Shown: positions 30,898 through 43,060, numbered from the stretch's first letter. The stretch: 64,000 nucleotides of DNA from Prorocentrum cordatum (GCA_963575745.1 CAUYUJ010003636.1:449437-513436), one strand, 5' to 3'. The notes: generated by a model from the letters alone, not told the origin. Made by a program: numbers and translations.

Positions 30898-31290
30898 ATA
30901 GAAGCAAACATTTGCATTTCTTAGATCAGCGCTGATTTCTTAGATCAGCGCTGGACCCCCTATCCCGGGCGCACGGAACGCGCCATGGGTGTCGCCGAAA
31001 GTGCCGCCAGGGGGCCCAGCGCGGATCCAAGAAATTCGCGCGGACCGTCTCAAGTGTATGTTCATGCTATTGGTTGTTCCTCGAATGGTGCCTGATGGTT
31101 GGTTCCATATCGTGCCCTGTGTTTGGTGCTCTTTGGCATGTCCCGTGTGGCTTGTGCCCGAGGGCTGGTGACTAATAGTTGGTGCCCTCTGGTTGGTCTC
31201 GTGTGCATTGCGCTCTATAGTGCTCTACGGCTGGTGCCGTACTGTTGGTGCCTACGGTGCACTACGATTGGTGCTCTATTGTGCCCTGTT
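30898..31290 (+). repeat. Local duplications
   Basis: TTTCTTAGATCAGCGCTG is duplicated in tandem (30917-30952), and a degenerate TGGTGCC/TTGGTGCTCT repeat fills 31080-31290. Confidence 0.7.
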
Positions 31291-32014
31291 GTTGACACCA
31301 CCATTACTGTCACTGCGAGTCCCGCTCCTAGCTTGCACGAGGGGAGCTCAGCAACATGTTGTAGTGGGTCCACGCCTTGGCACCATGTAGTGTACATGCG
31401 CATGTGTCCACTATAGCCCCCGCAGTCGCAAATAAGAAACGGGGTTCGTCGGCTGATTGCGAGGCTTGGGGCAAACGTGAAAGAAATCCGCCGCAAGCGC
31501 CAAGTCTTTTACACAGCGAGCCCACCGCTGGTGCCATTCTTTTGCGAAATAACGTGAGCGGGTCGCCGATGAATATTCGGCGGGTCGGCGGGCGAACCGC
31601 GCGGCGGGTCGCGGGTGGCTCGTGGGTGGGTTGCGGGCGAACCGCGCAGCAAATCGCGGGTGGGTCGCGGGGCAGGTCGCAGGCGGGTTACGGGTGGGTC
31701 GCGGAGCGGGGCGCGGGGCGCGGGCGGGTCAAAAGGGCGACGCCGACAAGAACGAACATCCGCAACGCGGAATCCCACGTGAACCAAGTACCAAGGACAG
31801 TCTTAGACCGTTCGGCCACGCGCGGAACAGGTCACAAGGCGGGGCTGACATCTAGAAGAACAACGGAAATACGCATCGCGGAACCACAAGTAAGCCACGC
31901 ACCCAGGGACGATGTAAGTCCCGTTGGCCCCCGTCCTCCGATATGCACATATGCGTTTTCCAACGTGGACCTCAACAGATGGATGCTTGCACTCTCGATG
32001 TGCAGCCTGCGCGG

Positions 32015-32016
<2 letters not shown>
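31291..32016. repeat. GGGTCGCGGG-type degenerate repeat and a short duplication
   Basis: 31560-31735 is built of GGGTCGCGGGTGG and GGCGAACCGCGC variants. 31755-31945 holds two related blocks of about 115 bp period (GCAACGCGGAATCCCACGTG versus GCATCGCGGAACCACAAG). 31291-31559 shows nothing recognised. Confidence 0.6.

Positions 32017-32052
<36 letters not shown>
32017..32052. repeat. AT dinucleotide microsatellite
   Basis: Eighteen AT units. Confidence 0.98.
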
Positions 32053-32057
<5 letters not shown>

Positions 32058-32331
32058 GTGCATTGTCTTTGCGTGGCTTTAAATATGTGGTGCAAATTAA
32101 GTAGCGAGACCTATGTGGAACAAGCTGTGGGCTGCAATCTGCCCAGTCCAAAGCGTTGAGCAATTCATACTGTGCAAATTATAATGTGCAGTCTGGAAGA
32201 TGCAGCGCGTAACTGTGCAAGCTACGAGGTTCAGGATCTGGTGTGCAAAGTATGGGGTGCAATCTGTGCAGTGCCATCTAGATGCGTCGTAAAACATGAA
32301 AACAAAATCAATAAAGAATTGTAAGGTCCAC
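32053..32331 (+). repeat. TGTGGTGCAA-type degenerate repeat
   Basis: Imperfect units with TGTGGTGCAA and TGTGCAAGCTA. Related copies occur at 42405-42455 (GTGCAAGCTATGTGGTGCAA). Confidence 0.7.
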
Positions 32332-33095
32332 TGCTCGTGCAAACATCCCACCCTACCACCCGCAACTGGCCTTGCGAAACCCACGCGGCCGCGATTGCAA
32401 TGACTGCTTGACACTGATTGGCGCATCTCTGCAGCAGCGCTTACTCGCGCAACCTCGCGCGCAGAGCGGCTAGCTGGTTTGGCACGACGGATGCGGCCGC
32501 GATGGCCTTTACCAGAGAGATCTTTCTAGCGCGCTTCAAAGGCCGTGCTGGCGCGCGGGTACTTCAGTGCGGGTCGCTGGCTCGGGCGGGCGCGGTATCA
32601 TGATGATGTCGGTGACGGCGGCAACGATGATGATAGCAGCGTTGGTGGCGATGATGACGATGACAGCGGCAAAATCAAGTTTGGAGCCGATGCTTGTGAC
32701 GACGATGACGACGATGATGTCCGTGTGTCGGCGACGAAGGTGATTGAGTGATGTTGGCGGCAATGGCGGCGACTTGCGAAGACGATAACGGCGGTGATGC
32801 GGTGGCACGGATGTGTGATGGTGGGGAAGTCCGCGCGGGAAACGCAATGAACCTGGCCGACGATTTGATGAAACAGCATGTTGTGTCATGTCTTTGAAAA
32901 GATCTGCCTTGATATACTTCCGGAATCATTGGTTTTGAACGGGTTTCGACACGCGCGCGTGGCGGCGCGCGCGTGTGGCCTGCATGGTGTAATATAATAC
33001 AGATTCGTGCACTGGGCGCATGGTAGATCAACGCGGATGCGCCGCGCGGTGATATACGAATGCGTGCGGATTCTAGACGGGATTGCTAAAATCAG
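32332..33095 (+). repeat. Interspersed 0.8-kb repeat, copy 1
   Basis: Homologous to 54335-55200 in inverse orientation at roughly 75-85 percent by eye. Shared blocks include ACGCGGCCGCGAT, GCTGGCGCGCGGG, CTTCAGT.CGGGTCG, GCGCGCGTGTGGCC and GGATTGCTAAA. Copy 1 has a GAT-like stretch at 32610-32730 in place of the CGTCGCCGC expansion of copy 2. No coding motif. Confidence 0.8.
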
Positions 33096-34744
33096 ATGGT
33101 TGCCCTGTGATGTCAGCAACTGCGCGCGGGCAGAAATGCGCAAGAACTGCGAAGGAAAACCACAACGCGTCTGTTATCTGAATGTTAAAGCGCTTCCAAA
33201 AATAGCGTGTTTGCTCCGACTTCGACATGTGCGCGCATGCTGACTTTTTTCTGAGCGAGGGCTGATTGAACAGTTATCTATTGAGATGAACGAATGCGCG
33301 CGCATACTGGTCTGGCTGGGACATTGTGAGTTCGCATGGACAACGAGCGATGAAGCAGAACCATGTGCAAATTGCAATGCGAAAGAGTGCGTCGTTAACT
33401 CCAAAGGGGGAGGCCGGGAGGCTACCTTTCTCCTGAAAGGAGAACCGATGCGGTGCAAGCTGCGTGTGAACGCTGAGATGCGAGCCAGCGCACGGGGCGG
33501 GCACGAGCGGGCACCAAGAGAAAACCCAGAAATGCCAGCCGGCGCACAGGGGAAGGCACGACTCAAGGGGGACCAAATCCAGACGGGGTAAGTCCATACG
33601 GAGACCATGCGCTCCGCATGAACTTACTGCGCACGGGCGTAGAATCCCATCATGCGAGGCTAAGTCCAGACGGAGTATCCCCAGACGGAGGCCGAACAAC
33701 CCGCACGGACTTGCTCCGTATGGACGTGGCCTCTCCCGGACGAGTCGGGCACGGGCGGGTACCCGACGAGCACCCGGAAAGCCAGCCAGGCGCAAGGAGC
33801 GGGCGCCAGGCGGGCACAGCGCGGGCACCAAGCGAGAACCCGACACGTCCTGAAGTGGAGCACGGCAAGGACGCCGAGGGCGAAGGCTCAGGATCGAGGG
33901 TGAGTGGCGTCGACCAGTGTGGCCGCAGGAGGCCAGAAGTAAGAGCCCGCGGATAGCAAAGAAGCGGGAGCACACTGTGAGACTGGTGCAAAGAAGGCGT
34001 AGAGACAAGGAGTGCAAGTGAGCGAAGAGAAGGACTGACACAAAGGGATGGGACCGAGGTCGTGAGAAGCCAGCGAGGTTGCTCTGTCACTTCTTGGGCC
34101 TCTTGCCGTTGTCACCGGTCTGCGGAGGAGTCGTCGCAGGTGGGTCTTTCTCACCGACAGGGGTGTGGACAGAAGGGTAAAATAAGATGATGAGGGCTGA
34201 GTTGATGACCGCCCCCCTAAACGCGAACTCTTCAGGAACTATCTGTCTGAAAGAACCAGGCATGTGGCGCTGCCGGTGATGATACCCCAGACGACAAAGA
34301 AAGCATATATCTGCGTACGGACGCATGCGAAAGAGCTGGCGGTAGAAGGACCATGAACCGCGCGGTCGAGAGGATAGGGAAAACTAGAACTGTGTGAAGG
34401 CACAGACGACAAGTAACTACAGAGATTAATCAATATCGCCAACGTGCATGCCCAATGGTATAACTGTGCATGTTCTGCGGCTGTGTGCTGACTTGCGTGC
34501 ACGCACACACACACACGTATCTCTGCGCAACCGCACAAGGTGAAAGCGGAGAGTCAGGCCAATCCCGAAGAACTTGGCGACTGGATTCTCGGGGAATAGT
34601 GCTTGTAGAAACCATGCCGCTGTCGCTGAAGCCCATACTTGTATATCCTCTTTCGGGTATCTGCCATTGTTGCAGTCGGAATCGCAATGAAGTCCTTCCT
34701 GGTTGTCGACTTTTTCGGAAAGTCGGCACTGCTCAAATATAAAA
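33096..34744. other. No gene recognised
   Basis: GC-rich local repeats (GGCGGGCAC, AGTCCAGACGGAG) at 33490-33860, and a short CA run at 34503-34516. ORFs lack motifs. Confidence 0.5.
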
Positions 34745-34787
34745 TTTCAGGATGGCGGGTCGTACTGGTGAGGGCGAGTCATTGAGG

Positions 34788-35215
34788 GTAATCCCACCGG
34801 CCCTCTGCGCGACAGGTGGTCTACGGAGGGTCTCTTTCCTCGTCCACAACCCCTCTTCCCTTCGGCGAAGGGAACCCTCCCCCTCCCCTCCCTAAATTTG
34901 TTAAGGAGGAGTCGTGAGGTGTCGGAGGCTCTTTTTTCGGCAATTGGGATGGCCAATTTTTGTCCACACCTCACGATCGTCGCCCCTGAGAGGGGGAAAG
35001 AAATCGAGGACCCCCCTCTTTGACCGACCGCCTCCAAGATGGCCAGAGGCCCTGCAGGGCTCCCAAGAGGCTCCCAAGAGGTCCCCCAAAGCGCCCCAAG
35101 AGCGCTCCAAGAGGCCCCCAAGGCCCCCCAAAGGGCACCCGAAGGGCCTCAGAGAGCCCAAGATGACCTTCAAGATGGCTCAAGATAGCCCAAGCTAGGT
35201 CAAGATGGCTCCCAC
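34788..35215 (+). repeat. Composite CCCACCAGCC-AAGAGG element, copy 2
   Basis: It begins TAATCCCACCGGCCCTCTG, followed by ACAGGTGGTCTACGGAGGG and a CTTCCCTTCGG...GGGAACCCTCCCC module. Then come AGGCTCTTTTTTCGGCAAT and an AAGAGG/AAGATGG array. The whole order matches the minus strand of 41836-41375. Confidence 0.85.
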
Positions 35216-35254
35216 TCTCCCCTCCGTGGATCCGCACTTTCGGAGGGGAAAGGG

Positions 35255-35274
35255 AGGGCGGATGATGGTGATGG

Positions 35275-35310
<36 letters not shown>

Positions 35311-35394
35311 CGATGATGGTGATGGTGATGGTGATGATGATGGTGATGGTGATGGCGATGATGGTGATGGCGATGATGGTGATGGTGATGATGG

Positions 35395-35435
<41 letters not shown>

Positions 35436-36482
35436 GGGATGCTGATGGTGATGATGATGTTGGTGATGATGATGACGATGGTGATGACGATGATGATGTT
35501 GATGGTGATGATGCTGATGCTGATGATGAAGATGAGGATGACGATGCGAATGAAGATGAGGATGAAGATGATGACGATGATGACGATGACGATGAATATG
35601 ATGATGTTGATGATGATGCTGGTGGTGGTGATGGTGATGGTGATGATGGTGATGGTGATGGTGATTGTGATGATTATAATGACGATGATGACGTTGGTGG
35701 TGATGGTGATGATAATGTTGATGATGATGGTGATGGTGATGGTGATGATGATGGTGATGATGTTGTTGGTGATGATGATGCGGCTGATGATGATGCTGAT
35801 GCTGATGCTGATGATGCTGCTGATGATGAGGATTATGATAATGATGATGGCGATGATGGTGATGATGATGCTGCTGATGATGATGCTGATGATTATGATG
35901 GTGGTGGTGATGGTGATGGTGGTGGTGACGATGCTGATGATGATGAGGATGATGGTGATGATGGTGATGGTGATGATCATGGTGAGGATGCTGATGATGA
36001 TGATGGTGACGCTGATAATGCCGCTGCTGATGATGTTGACTTTGATGGTGATGATGGTGGTTGTGATGAGGATGCTGATGTTGATGATGCTGGTGATGAC
36101 GAGGATGCGGATACGGATTTTGAGGATGAAGGCGAGGACGAGGAGGAGGATGAGGACGAAGGATGAGGAGGAGGATGAGGACGAGGATGCGTCTGTTGCC
36201 GATGATGATGACGGTGAGGGTGAGGATGAGGACGAGGATGAGGATGAGGCTGCCGATGCTGCCGATGATGGCCATGAGGAAGACGATGATAAGGATCAGG
36301 ATGACGATGAGGATGCCGATGACGAGGGTGAGGATGATGAAGGTGAGGATGATGACGATGATGATGATGATGATGAGGGTGAGGATGCGGACGAAGATGA
36401 GGATGGTGATGCTTACGCTGCCGATGAGGATGACGCGGATACTGATGATGCCGAGGACGATGATGACGAGTATGATGATGGC

Positions 36483-36548
<66 letters not shown>

Positions 36549-37075
36549 GGTGGTGATGATTTTGCTGCTGATGATGCTGATGATCATGATGACGATGAGG
36601 ACGAGGGTGAGGATGGTGAATCTGAGGATGAGGATAGGGATTCGGAAGATGATGATGACGATGATGAGGAAGAAGATGGTAATGCTGGAGCTGAAGATGA
36701 TGATGATGCTGCTGATGATGAGGGGGATGATGAAGATGATGGTGGTGTTGTTGATGGTGATGATACTAAGGATGATGATGGTGATGATGATCCTGATGAT
36801 GATGCCACTGCTGATGATGCTGATGCTGATGATGATGCTGCTGCTGCTGACGATGATGATGATGACGATGATGATGATGGTGATGGTGATGATGATGCCG
36901 ATGCTGATGCTGATGATGCTGATGATGATGCTGATGATGATGATGATGATGATGGTAATGATGATGATGCTGATGATGATGCTGATGCTGCTGATGATGA
37001 TGCTTATGATGATGATGGTGATGATTACGATGATGTTGGTGATGGTGAATGTGATGAGATGATGATGATGATGAC

Positions 37076-37134
<59 letters not shown>

Positions 37135-37145
37135 GGATGACGAGG
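35255..37145 (+). repeat. GAT triplet array, 1.9 kb
   Basis: The longest simple array in the window: GATGATGAT with GGT, GCT, GAG and GAC variants. Very long ORFs here, up to about 800 residues on the minus strand, are artefacts. Confidence 0.97.
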
Positions 37146-37250
37146 ATTAGACGAGGAGGAGGAGGAGGAGGAAGAGAGGAGGAGAAGGAGTAGGAGGAGG
37201 AGGAGGAAGAAGAAGAGGAGGAGGAGGGGGAACAAGAAGAGGAGAAAAAG
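37146..37250 (+). repeat. GGA/GAA triplet tract
   Basis: Continues directly from the GAT array. Confidence 0.9.
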
Positions 37251-37687
37251 GAAGGTGATCAGGCGGGGAAGAAGGAGGGCGCCTCCTCCATCCTGGCTCC
37301 CATTACCTCGTTTCCTTGGGCTCGCGTCTGTGCACGTGTGTGCCCGGAGCTTCTTCGTTGTGGAGGCGGCTGGCCTGGAAACATTCAAATTGCTGTGTGG
37401 ACTCTGCAGCGGTTCAAATTTGAAGCTCCCTCCAAGATGACAGCTTGGGCGAAGGATCTTTCAATGGAAGGATAAGGTTATCGTGAATTCTTGACGCTTC
37501 GCCGCCTCTTGGGGCCCCTCGCTCCTTCCGCCCCTCCTCAGGCAGCCGGGCCCGCAGCAGCCCCGGTGGCCCTGGCTTCCTGCCCCACCCCTGCTCCACA
37601 TGCCCAGCAATACATATAGTTTGTGGTTGACATCTGGCTTCGGCCACCTGGCCTAGGGACCCTCACGGTTTCGGCGTCCATTGCTTC

Positions 37688-37757
37688 GACGGCCATCAGC
37701 CGTGTCCTGGCACTCTCTTTTTTTTTCTCTCTCTCTCTCTCTCTTTCTTTCTCTCTC

Positions 37758-37792
<35 letters not shown>

Positions 37793-38155
37793 TTACTCGG
37801 AAAGGATGAGACGGCCATCAGCCGTAAGTGCCTGGCGATTGCATGCGGTCCGACCGCCCTGGCTCTACCCTCTGTATCCCCTCCCGGCTACGACCTCACC
37901 TTCCAGATAGTCCAGCTGACTGTAGGTGCCGTTCGGGAAGTGGACCTGCCAACAGCAGCCCTGGCATAGGACCCGACAGCGCTACCACTCCCCGGTTGGA
38001 GTGCCGCGCTTCTCGTCGCCACAGCCACGCACTCCAGTCTCTGGTGCCGCTGACAGCAGCATTGACTTGATCGCTGACGGCCATCAGCCGTTTCCTGGCT
38101 CCTCCCCCTCCTCCCTCTCCCTCTGTGCTATCTCTCGATGACGGCCATCAGCCGT
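37688..38155 (+). repeat. Four dispersed copies of a 16-nt hairpin motif
   Basis: GACGGCCATCAGCCGT occurs exactly at 37688-37703, 37810-37825, 38076-38091 and 38140-38155. It forms a 5-bp stem (ACGGC/GCCGT) with loop CATCA; three copies are followed within 1-6 nt by CCTGGC. A CT run (37714-37793) lies between the first two. Confidence 0.9.
37714..37793 (+). repeat. CT dinucleotide microsatellite
   Basis: Interrupted CT/TTTC run of about 80 bp. Confidence 0.97.
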
Positions 38156-39240
38156 GATTGATTTCGCGTCTGCTGTGGTGACCACGGCCCTGGCTATTCG
38201 CTCACAGTTCCCCACCCCTGGCAGAAGTCAGCACAGTCCAGCCCACACCGAAGCGTGTCGAGTGCGAGCAGGCTCCCGGGGGAGCAGCGTCGAGCAGCCC
38301 TGGCTATCACACGGATGCGGCTAAGCGCAACCAGGCGGGATGCGTTTGTGACAGCATCCCAGTCCACCACCCAGGCGCAGGCTCCATGCCCCCGTCAGAC
38401 ATTGACGTGGAGTCGCCTAGGCCAGCAGGTGTGGCCGCCGTTCCTTTCGGACGAGGCTGCTGCCCGCGATCGGACGGCTGGAGGCCCGTTACCTTGCCTG
38501 CGCCAGGCAGACCTGGAAGTGCGCTATTCTGTCAAGGGTGTGGTCGCCGTTCCTTTCGGACGAGGCTGGCGCCCGCGATCGGACGGCTTGTGACCCGTTA
38601 CCCGGTCAAATGCACTGACAGCCCCGCTGGCATCTTCGTCTTCGAAGGTAGATCCCGGGGCTTAGAGCAGCGCGCATCATCTCATCCCTGGCAGCGTTAC
38701 CGCTCAGTTGCATCCGATTGCGCATTGCAGCTGGTGATTCTTCTGCTTTGATTCCCTAGAGCGCCGCCACTTTCGCTCTACTCTTGTCAGGTGAACGAGC
38801 TTGGCCAAATGGCAAGCATTTTGATGTACACCCTACGGCATCATCGTGTTGGCCAGCCCCGCAGCCTTATCGTGTTCTGCTTCCAGTTCTTTGATGAGGT
38901 TTCTGGGTGACGAGCGTTGGCTGTTCTTCCGTTCCCTGGCATGTGGACGACTTGTATGGGTTTATGGGATTATCCGCTCTTGGCGCCCAACTGGCGACAG
39001 AGCACTGGCTTGGGTTATTACTCCGCAACTTGAAAGTGGACAGGATGCTGCTAACCCGTTCACCATCTCGGTGAGCACATCAATTCAGCATACTTGCATT
39101 CGGCAGTGTGGATCTGTGCTTGGTCCAGTGCAGCCGCAGCCTGAGCAGCCGTGGTAGGTTGTTAGTTCGGCCCTCGGCCGGTAGCCCGCGCCCGCCGCTT
39201 GCTTTCGCTGTAAATTAGTAGGTACCGCAACCCGGACTTA
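38156..39240. other. No gene seen; a 109-bp tandem duplication
   Basis: GCCGTTCCTTTCGGACGAGG with CCCGCGATCGGACGGCT occurs in two blocks (38431-38500 and 38540-38610). The rest is unassigned. Confidence 0.6.
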
Positions 39241-39243
39241 TTT

Positions 39244-39395
39244 GGACGGCGCCTGCGCTCTCGCTTGCGCCCGCGACCAAAAAACTATCTCCACCAGTCG
39301 CGTTAGGCAATTAGGTTCGCGCGTAGCCCGCCCGACCCTTGACGCTGCTGGCGCGCTCGCCTGCGGCTGCGACGGAAAAGTATCTCCACCAGCTC
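39244..39395 (+). repeat. Two copies of a TATCTCCACCAG module
   Basis: GGCGCCTGCGCTCTCGC... to CTATCTCCACCAG (39244-39298), and GCTGGCGCGCTCGCCTGCGG... to GTATCTCCACCAG (39338-39392). A third related copy lies at 41202-41262. Confidence 0.7.
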
Positions 39396-39432
39396 CGTAG
39401 CCCCTGGCTCACGGCTTTTTGCTTCGAGCAGT

Positions 39433-40089
39433 GTGCAGGTATCGCGTGGCGTCCGCAGTGCCGCAAACAGGATGTCCTTAATTGCAAGGTGTTCCGTTTG
39501 GCCAGTATGTTGCTCGATCTACAAGGGGAACGAATTTATGTCGCCATCTACAGTTGATCTCATGTTGCGGCAGCCTTTTCATTTAGCTTTCACCAGGTTG
39601 AATTTGACAGCTGTGGATGAACTGTTGAATGTGACTGGTCTCGGAAACATGAATCATACATTTCACGGCAGGCGTCAGGCGCTCCACAAGTCCAGGTTGC
39701 TGTTTCACTTCCGTGTCTCAGGTGGCACTTGCATGCTGGGTGACCAATCGTATTGGCAGCGTCACTGCTCCAAATATGAACAGCGTCATACGCCCCGTAT
39801 GCAGCGTCACACGCCCCACACGCACAATTATGTGAAAACGGGAATTATTACAGGGAAGAGCGAAACAGGTGATTCGTTTATCATTTTTACTTTAGTATCA
39901 AAAAGGCTTGTGTTCATTAGCAAAGATGTCTTGCCTTCCGTGCCGCTCGCCAGTTTGTTCGCTGTTTCTGGTCCACCGGATGTCAACAGCCAGTCGTTTC
40001 AAGATAGGTATCCAGGAGGCCCATGGATGCGCGTGGATTACGGTACTACAGGGCTACCGGCTGGACATGCGCTGGTGGACGAGATATAG
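39433..40089 (+). CDS. Hypothetical ORF, unrecognised
   Basis: A 218-residue plus-strand ORF with less GC bias than its surroundings. Segments such as FHLAFTRLNLTAVDELLNVT and GDSFIIFTLVSKRLVFISKD look folded, and a short RHTPRMQRHTPHTH repeat interrupts them. No family is recognised. May be chance or a decayed gene. Confidence 0.25.
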   Translation: MQVSRGVRSAANRMSLIARCSVWPVCCSIYKGNEFMSPSTVDLMLRQPFHLAFTRLNLTAVDELLNVTGLGNMNHTFHGRRQALHKSRLLFHFRVSGGTCMLGDQSYWQRHCSKYEQRHTPRMQRHTPHTHNYVKTGIITGKSETGDSFIIFTLVSKRLVFISKDVLPSVPLASLFAVSGPPDVNSQSFQDRYPGGPWMRVDYGTTGLPAGHALVDEI

Positions 40090-41374
40090 AGTCTTGCCTT
40101 ATGTGATTTTAGACAAGCCCTAAAAGGCGAATCCACACTTAGCTACAACAAGTCATTTGTACCTTGCACCGACGACGAACGTGAGCATTGCGATTACGAG
40201 CGTTCAAATCTGACAGCAACGTTCATGCACTGCTACGCGTGCCAAACTGCTTACAATCACTCTTTCGTGGAGTCGTGGGGTGAACACCTGGAACATACTC
40301 TTGAACGAGAAAAGCGGTCGTGATGTAGAGGATGTCGCAGTTTTGCTTGAGCATATTTTTGAGCGCTTTCGGCTTGCCTTCTGGATCCCTTGGTTGCTTC
40401 TCGCGGTGCAAACGCTGGTGGCGTTACACTTACATTGAAAACTCTCAGCGAGCTCCGTGTCTGAGGGTTGGCAGCAGCACTCGCCACACTTACAATTCAT
40501 TCATGCTCTTTTTAATGTGGATGGCAACAGTCTAGGTGGCTTGAAGGCACAGCTGCCGCACAGTTAAAATATATGGTAAGGGTGGATGGGTAGGCTGTGG
40601 CGGATGCAGGCCTGAGTGGTGTCGAAGGCAACTACCATGAACTACTTGTGGCGACCGCTCGACATTTGCAGCCGCCTGCGCAGATCCATGACTTTATTGT
40701 GCAAGGTGCGGGCAAGTGCGCAGAGATCTGTAAAAAGCTCCGGGACGGCATGCGCGTACATTATTGAAATATTGCCTATCCCGGTGCGCGAGCGCCCGCC
40801 CGCACCCCTCGCGTTGAGGCACGCGGTCTCGACACCAGTCACTGAAGGTGTCTGGCGATCCGGGCTATGGTCTATTGAGCGCCTGCACGGAGTTGGTCGA
40901 CGCATGCCGGCGCGTGTGACTCGACCGCCACCTGGCGACGGAGTGACCGTTGGTCCTGACGCCTGGTCCTCGTGGTGCGATCTGTTGGTGGCCCCTGTCT
41001 TCAGTGCGCTCGCGGTGTCGTTCAACCCGAATTTCCTGCCACTTTCGCGATGCAGTCCGCCTGGAGGCTCCCCCCCAGACGACGGCGCCCTCTTCTGAGC
41101 GGCAGCGAGGCCCGCCTCCTGTTAGTTCCTCCTCCCGCTGTCCTCTCGTCGCCTCCCTCTCTCCCTGGTGCGCAATTCGCTCGTAGCCTGCCTGCTGCGA
41201 CCTTTGACGGCGCCCGGCGTCCTCCGGCGCGCTCGCGATGGAAAAAACACAATCTCCACCAGCCCATCCAGAAACGATGCCCATGAGAGCCGATGGGGGG
41301 AGAGAGGAAGAGACACGCATAGTCAGCCCATTCAGAAGCCCTGGCACGTCTGAATAGGCTGGCCATCTCGAGCC
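40090..41374. other. No gene recognised
   Basis: Unassigned sequence with short ORFs. 41202-41262 is a third copy of the CTCCACCAG module. Confidence 0.5.
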
Positions 41375-41836
41375 GTCTTGGAGCGGTCTTGGGGCTTCGT
41401 GGAGCATCTTGGGAGCCATCCTGAGCCAGCTTGGGCTATCTTGAGCCATCTTGGAGGTCATCTTGAGGCCGCTCGGGGGGGCCTTTTGGATGCCTCTTGG
41501 GGCCTCTTGGAGCTCTCTTGGAGCCCTCTTGGGGGCCTCTTGGGAACCCCTGGGGGGCCTCTGGGGGCCATCTTGGAGGCGGTCGGTCAAAAGAGGGGAG
41601 CCCTCGATGTAGCTCCCCCCTCTCGGGGGCCACGATCCTCGTGAGGTGTGGGAGAGAGTGGCCCCCCCGATTGCCGAAAAAAGAGCCTCCGAGACCTCGC
41701 GACCCCTCCCCCCCAACAAAAAACCAGGGAAGGGAGGGGGAGGGTTCCCCTCCCCGAAGGGAAGAGGGGTCGTGGAAGAGGAAAGAGACCCTCCTTAGAC
41801 CACCTGTCGCCCAGAGGGCTGGTGGGATTAGCGTCG
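41375..41836 (-). repeat. Composite CCCACCAGCC-AAGAGG element, copy 3
   Basis: On the minus strand it starts AATCCCACCAGCCCTCTGG, followed by ACAGGTGGTCTAAGGAGGG, and runs through the same modules as copy 2 into the AAGAGG array. Confidence 0.85.
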
Positions 41837-41861
41837 CCCCTCGCGAGTGCCTAACATTGCT

Positions 41862-42060
41862 TCTTGGGCTCCTCTTGGAGCGCTCTTGGGGTGCTCTTGG
41901 GCGCTCTCGGGGCCGTTTTGGGGCTCTCTTGGTTTTTTCTTGGGGCCCTCTTGGACCATCTTGGACCATCTTGAGCCCGCGGAAGGCCATCGAAAGCAAC
42001 AAGGCAAGAAGGCCAACATCATTGATTTCCGCTACGTTTTTGAGGGATTTGGGCAGAGGG
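41862..42060 (-). repeat. Partial composite element (internal part), minus
   Basis: Contains the internal module with AATCAATGATGTTGG (minus), resembling 2545-2570 and 52700-52730, followed by AAGATGG/AAGAGCG units. Confidence 0.7.
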
Positions 42061-42460
42061 CGAAAGGAGGGGGGAGGCGACAGGGCGGGAGGGTGGCAGT
42101 GGACGGGGGGCCAGGAGGGGTGGGGAGGCGAGGCGATGCGGCACTGGGCAGGGGCGCGCAGGAGACTCCCCACGGAAGGGCCCCGAGGCGAGGGGTCCCG
42201 CCGGAGCCCCGCCGTCTCCTGGACATGCTCCCCTCGGCTGCATGGGATGGGGGTCATATGGTGTGTCCCTCGCCTGGCGTTCGGCCCCGCTTCTCTTTCC
42301 AGACGAGCGGGAAACTGCATAAACATAAACACTAGCCAGCGTCAATCCCAAACAGTCAGGTATAGCACTGTAGATGTGTAGGCCGCGTGCTGCAGAATAC
42401 GGGGTGCAAGCTATGTGGTGCAAGCTGTGTGGTATGAGCTATGTGGTGCAACCCCGATGG
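42061..42460. other. Nothing recognised except a short repeat
   Basis: GTGCAAGCTATGTGGTGCAA units at 42405-42455, related to 32053-32331. Confidence 0.5.
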
Positions 42461-42469
42461 ACCTCTCAA

Positions 42470-42795
42470 GAGCGGTGGGTGGCAAAGAGGCTGCAACGGG
42501 CGGCAACGCGGCGAAACCTCGACGGACTCCCTAAGTGCAACGAGGCGGCAACGGGCGGCGACGCGGCGAAACCTCGACTGACTCCCCAAGTGCAACGAGG
42601 CGGCGACGAGTCGGCAACGGGCGGCGACGTGGCAAATGTCGACGAACTCCCCAAGTGGGCAGCAACGAGGCGGCAACAGGCGGCGACGCGGCGAAACCTC
42701 GACGGACCCATCCAAGTGGGCGGCGACGAGGCGGCAACGAGGCGGCCACGGGCGGCAACGTGGCGAAACCTCGACAGACTCGTCCACTCCCTTGG
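42470..42795 (+). repeat. Minisatellite of about 55 bp, roughly six copies
   Basis: Units contain GGCGACGCGGCGAAACCTCG, then ACGGACTCCCCAAGTG and CAACGAGGCGGCAACGG; spacing varies by loss of sub-blocks. Confidence 0.9.
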
Positions 42796-42879
42796 TAGCG
42801 CAAGTACGAGCCCCTAAGTGGAATCAATGACTAGGAGTTCTATATATATATATACACGTATCACAGAAAGCAGGTTGAA

Positions 42880-43060
42880 AGCCGTCTCCTGTAGGGATGG
42901 CATCACTGAACGGGAGTGCCTCCTCGACGAAGCCAAATAAAGCCAGAGTGTTCGACCCACCAAATAAGCTACGCAATACCAGGAACTCGAATGGGGCGTA
43001 CAAAGCGTCTCCCGCCTTGCCAGCAGCAGCTCTACCGCCAGCACTTCTGCTCATTGCTTC
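42880..43060 (-). CDS. Candidate exon, unrecognised
   Basis: The minus strand reads GDALYAPFEFLVLRSLFGG, SNTLALFGFVEEALPFSDA and IPTGDGF. The hydrophobic, non-repetitive composition looks like a real conserved protein segment, but it is only about 60 residues and I cannot name it. Confidence 0.3.

Noticed and set aside
29475-30935. Long poly-Met, poly-His and poly-Ser/Ile ORFs
   Set aside because: Artefacts of the CAT array; only the short non-repeat tail at 29540-29755 was kept as a weak candidate.
34971-37388. An 805-residue minus-strand ORF rich in His and Ile, and a 662-residue plus-strand ORF rich in Asp and Met
   Set aside because: Both are translations of the GAT array, in which stop codons are rare in all six frames.
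37688-38155. The GACGGCCATCAGCCGT cluster as a CRISPR-like array
   Set aside because: Spacing is 64 to 266 bp and uneven, there are only four copies, and the genome is eukaryotic.
42374-42817. ORF with GGDAAKPRRTP-like repeats
   Set aside because: Translation of the 55-bp minisatellite; several frames are equally open.
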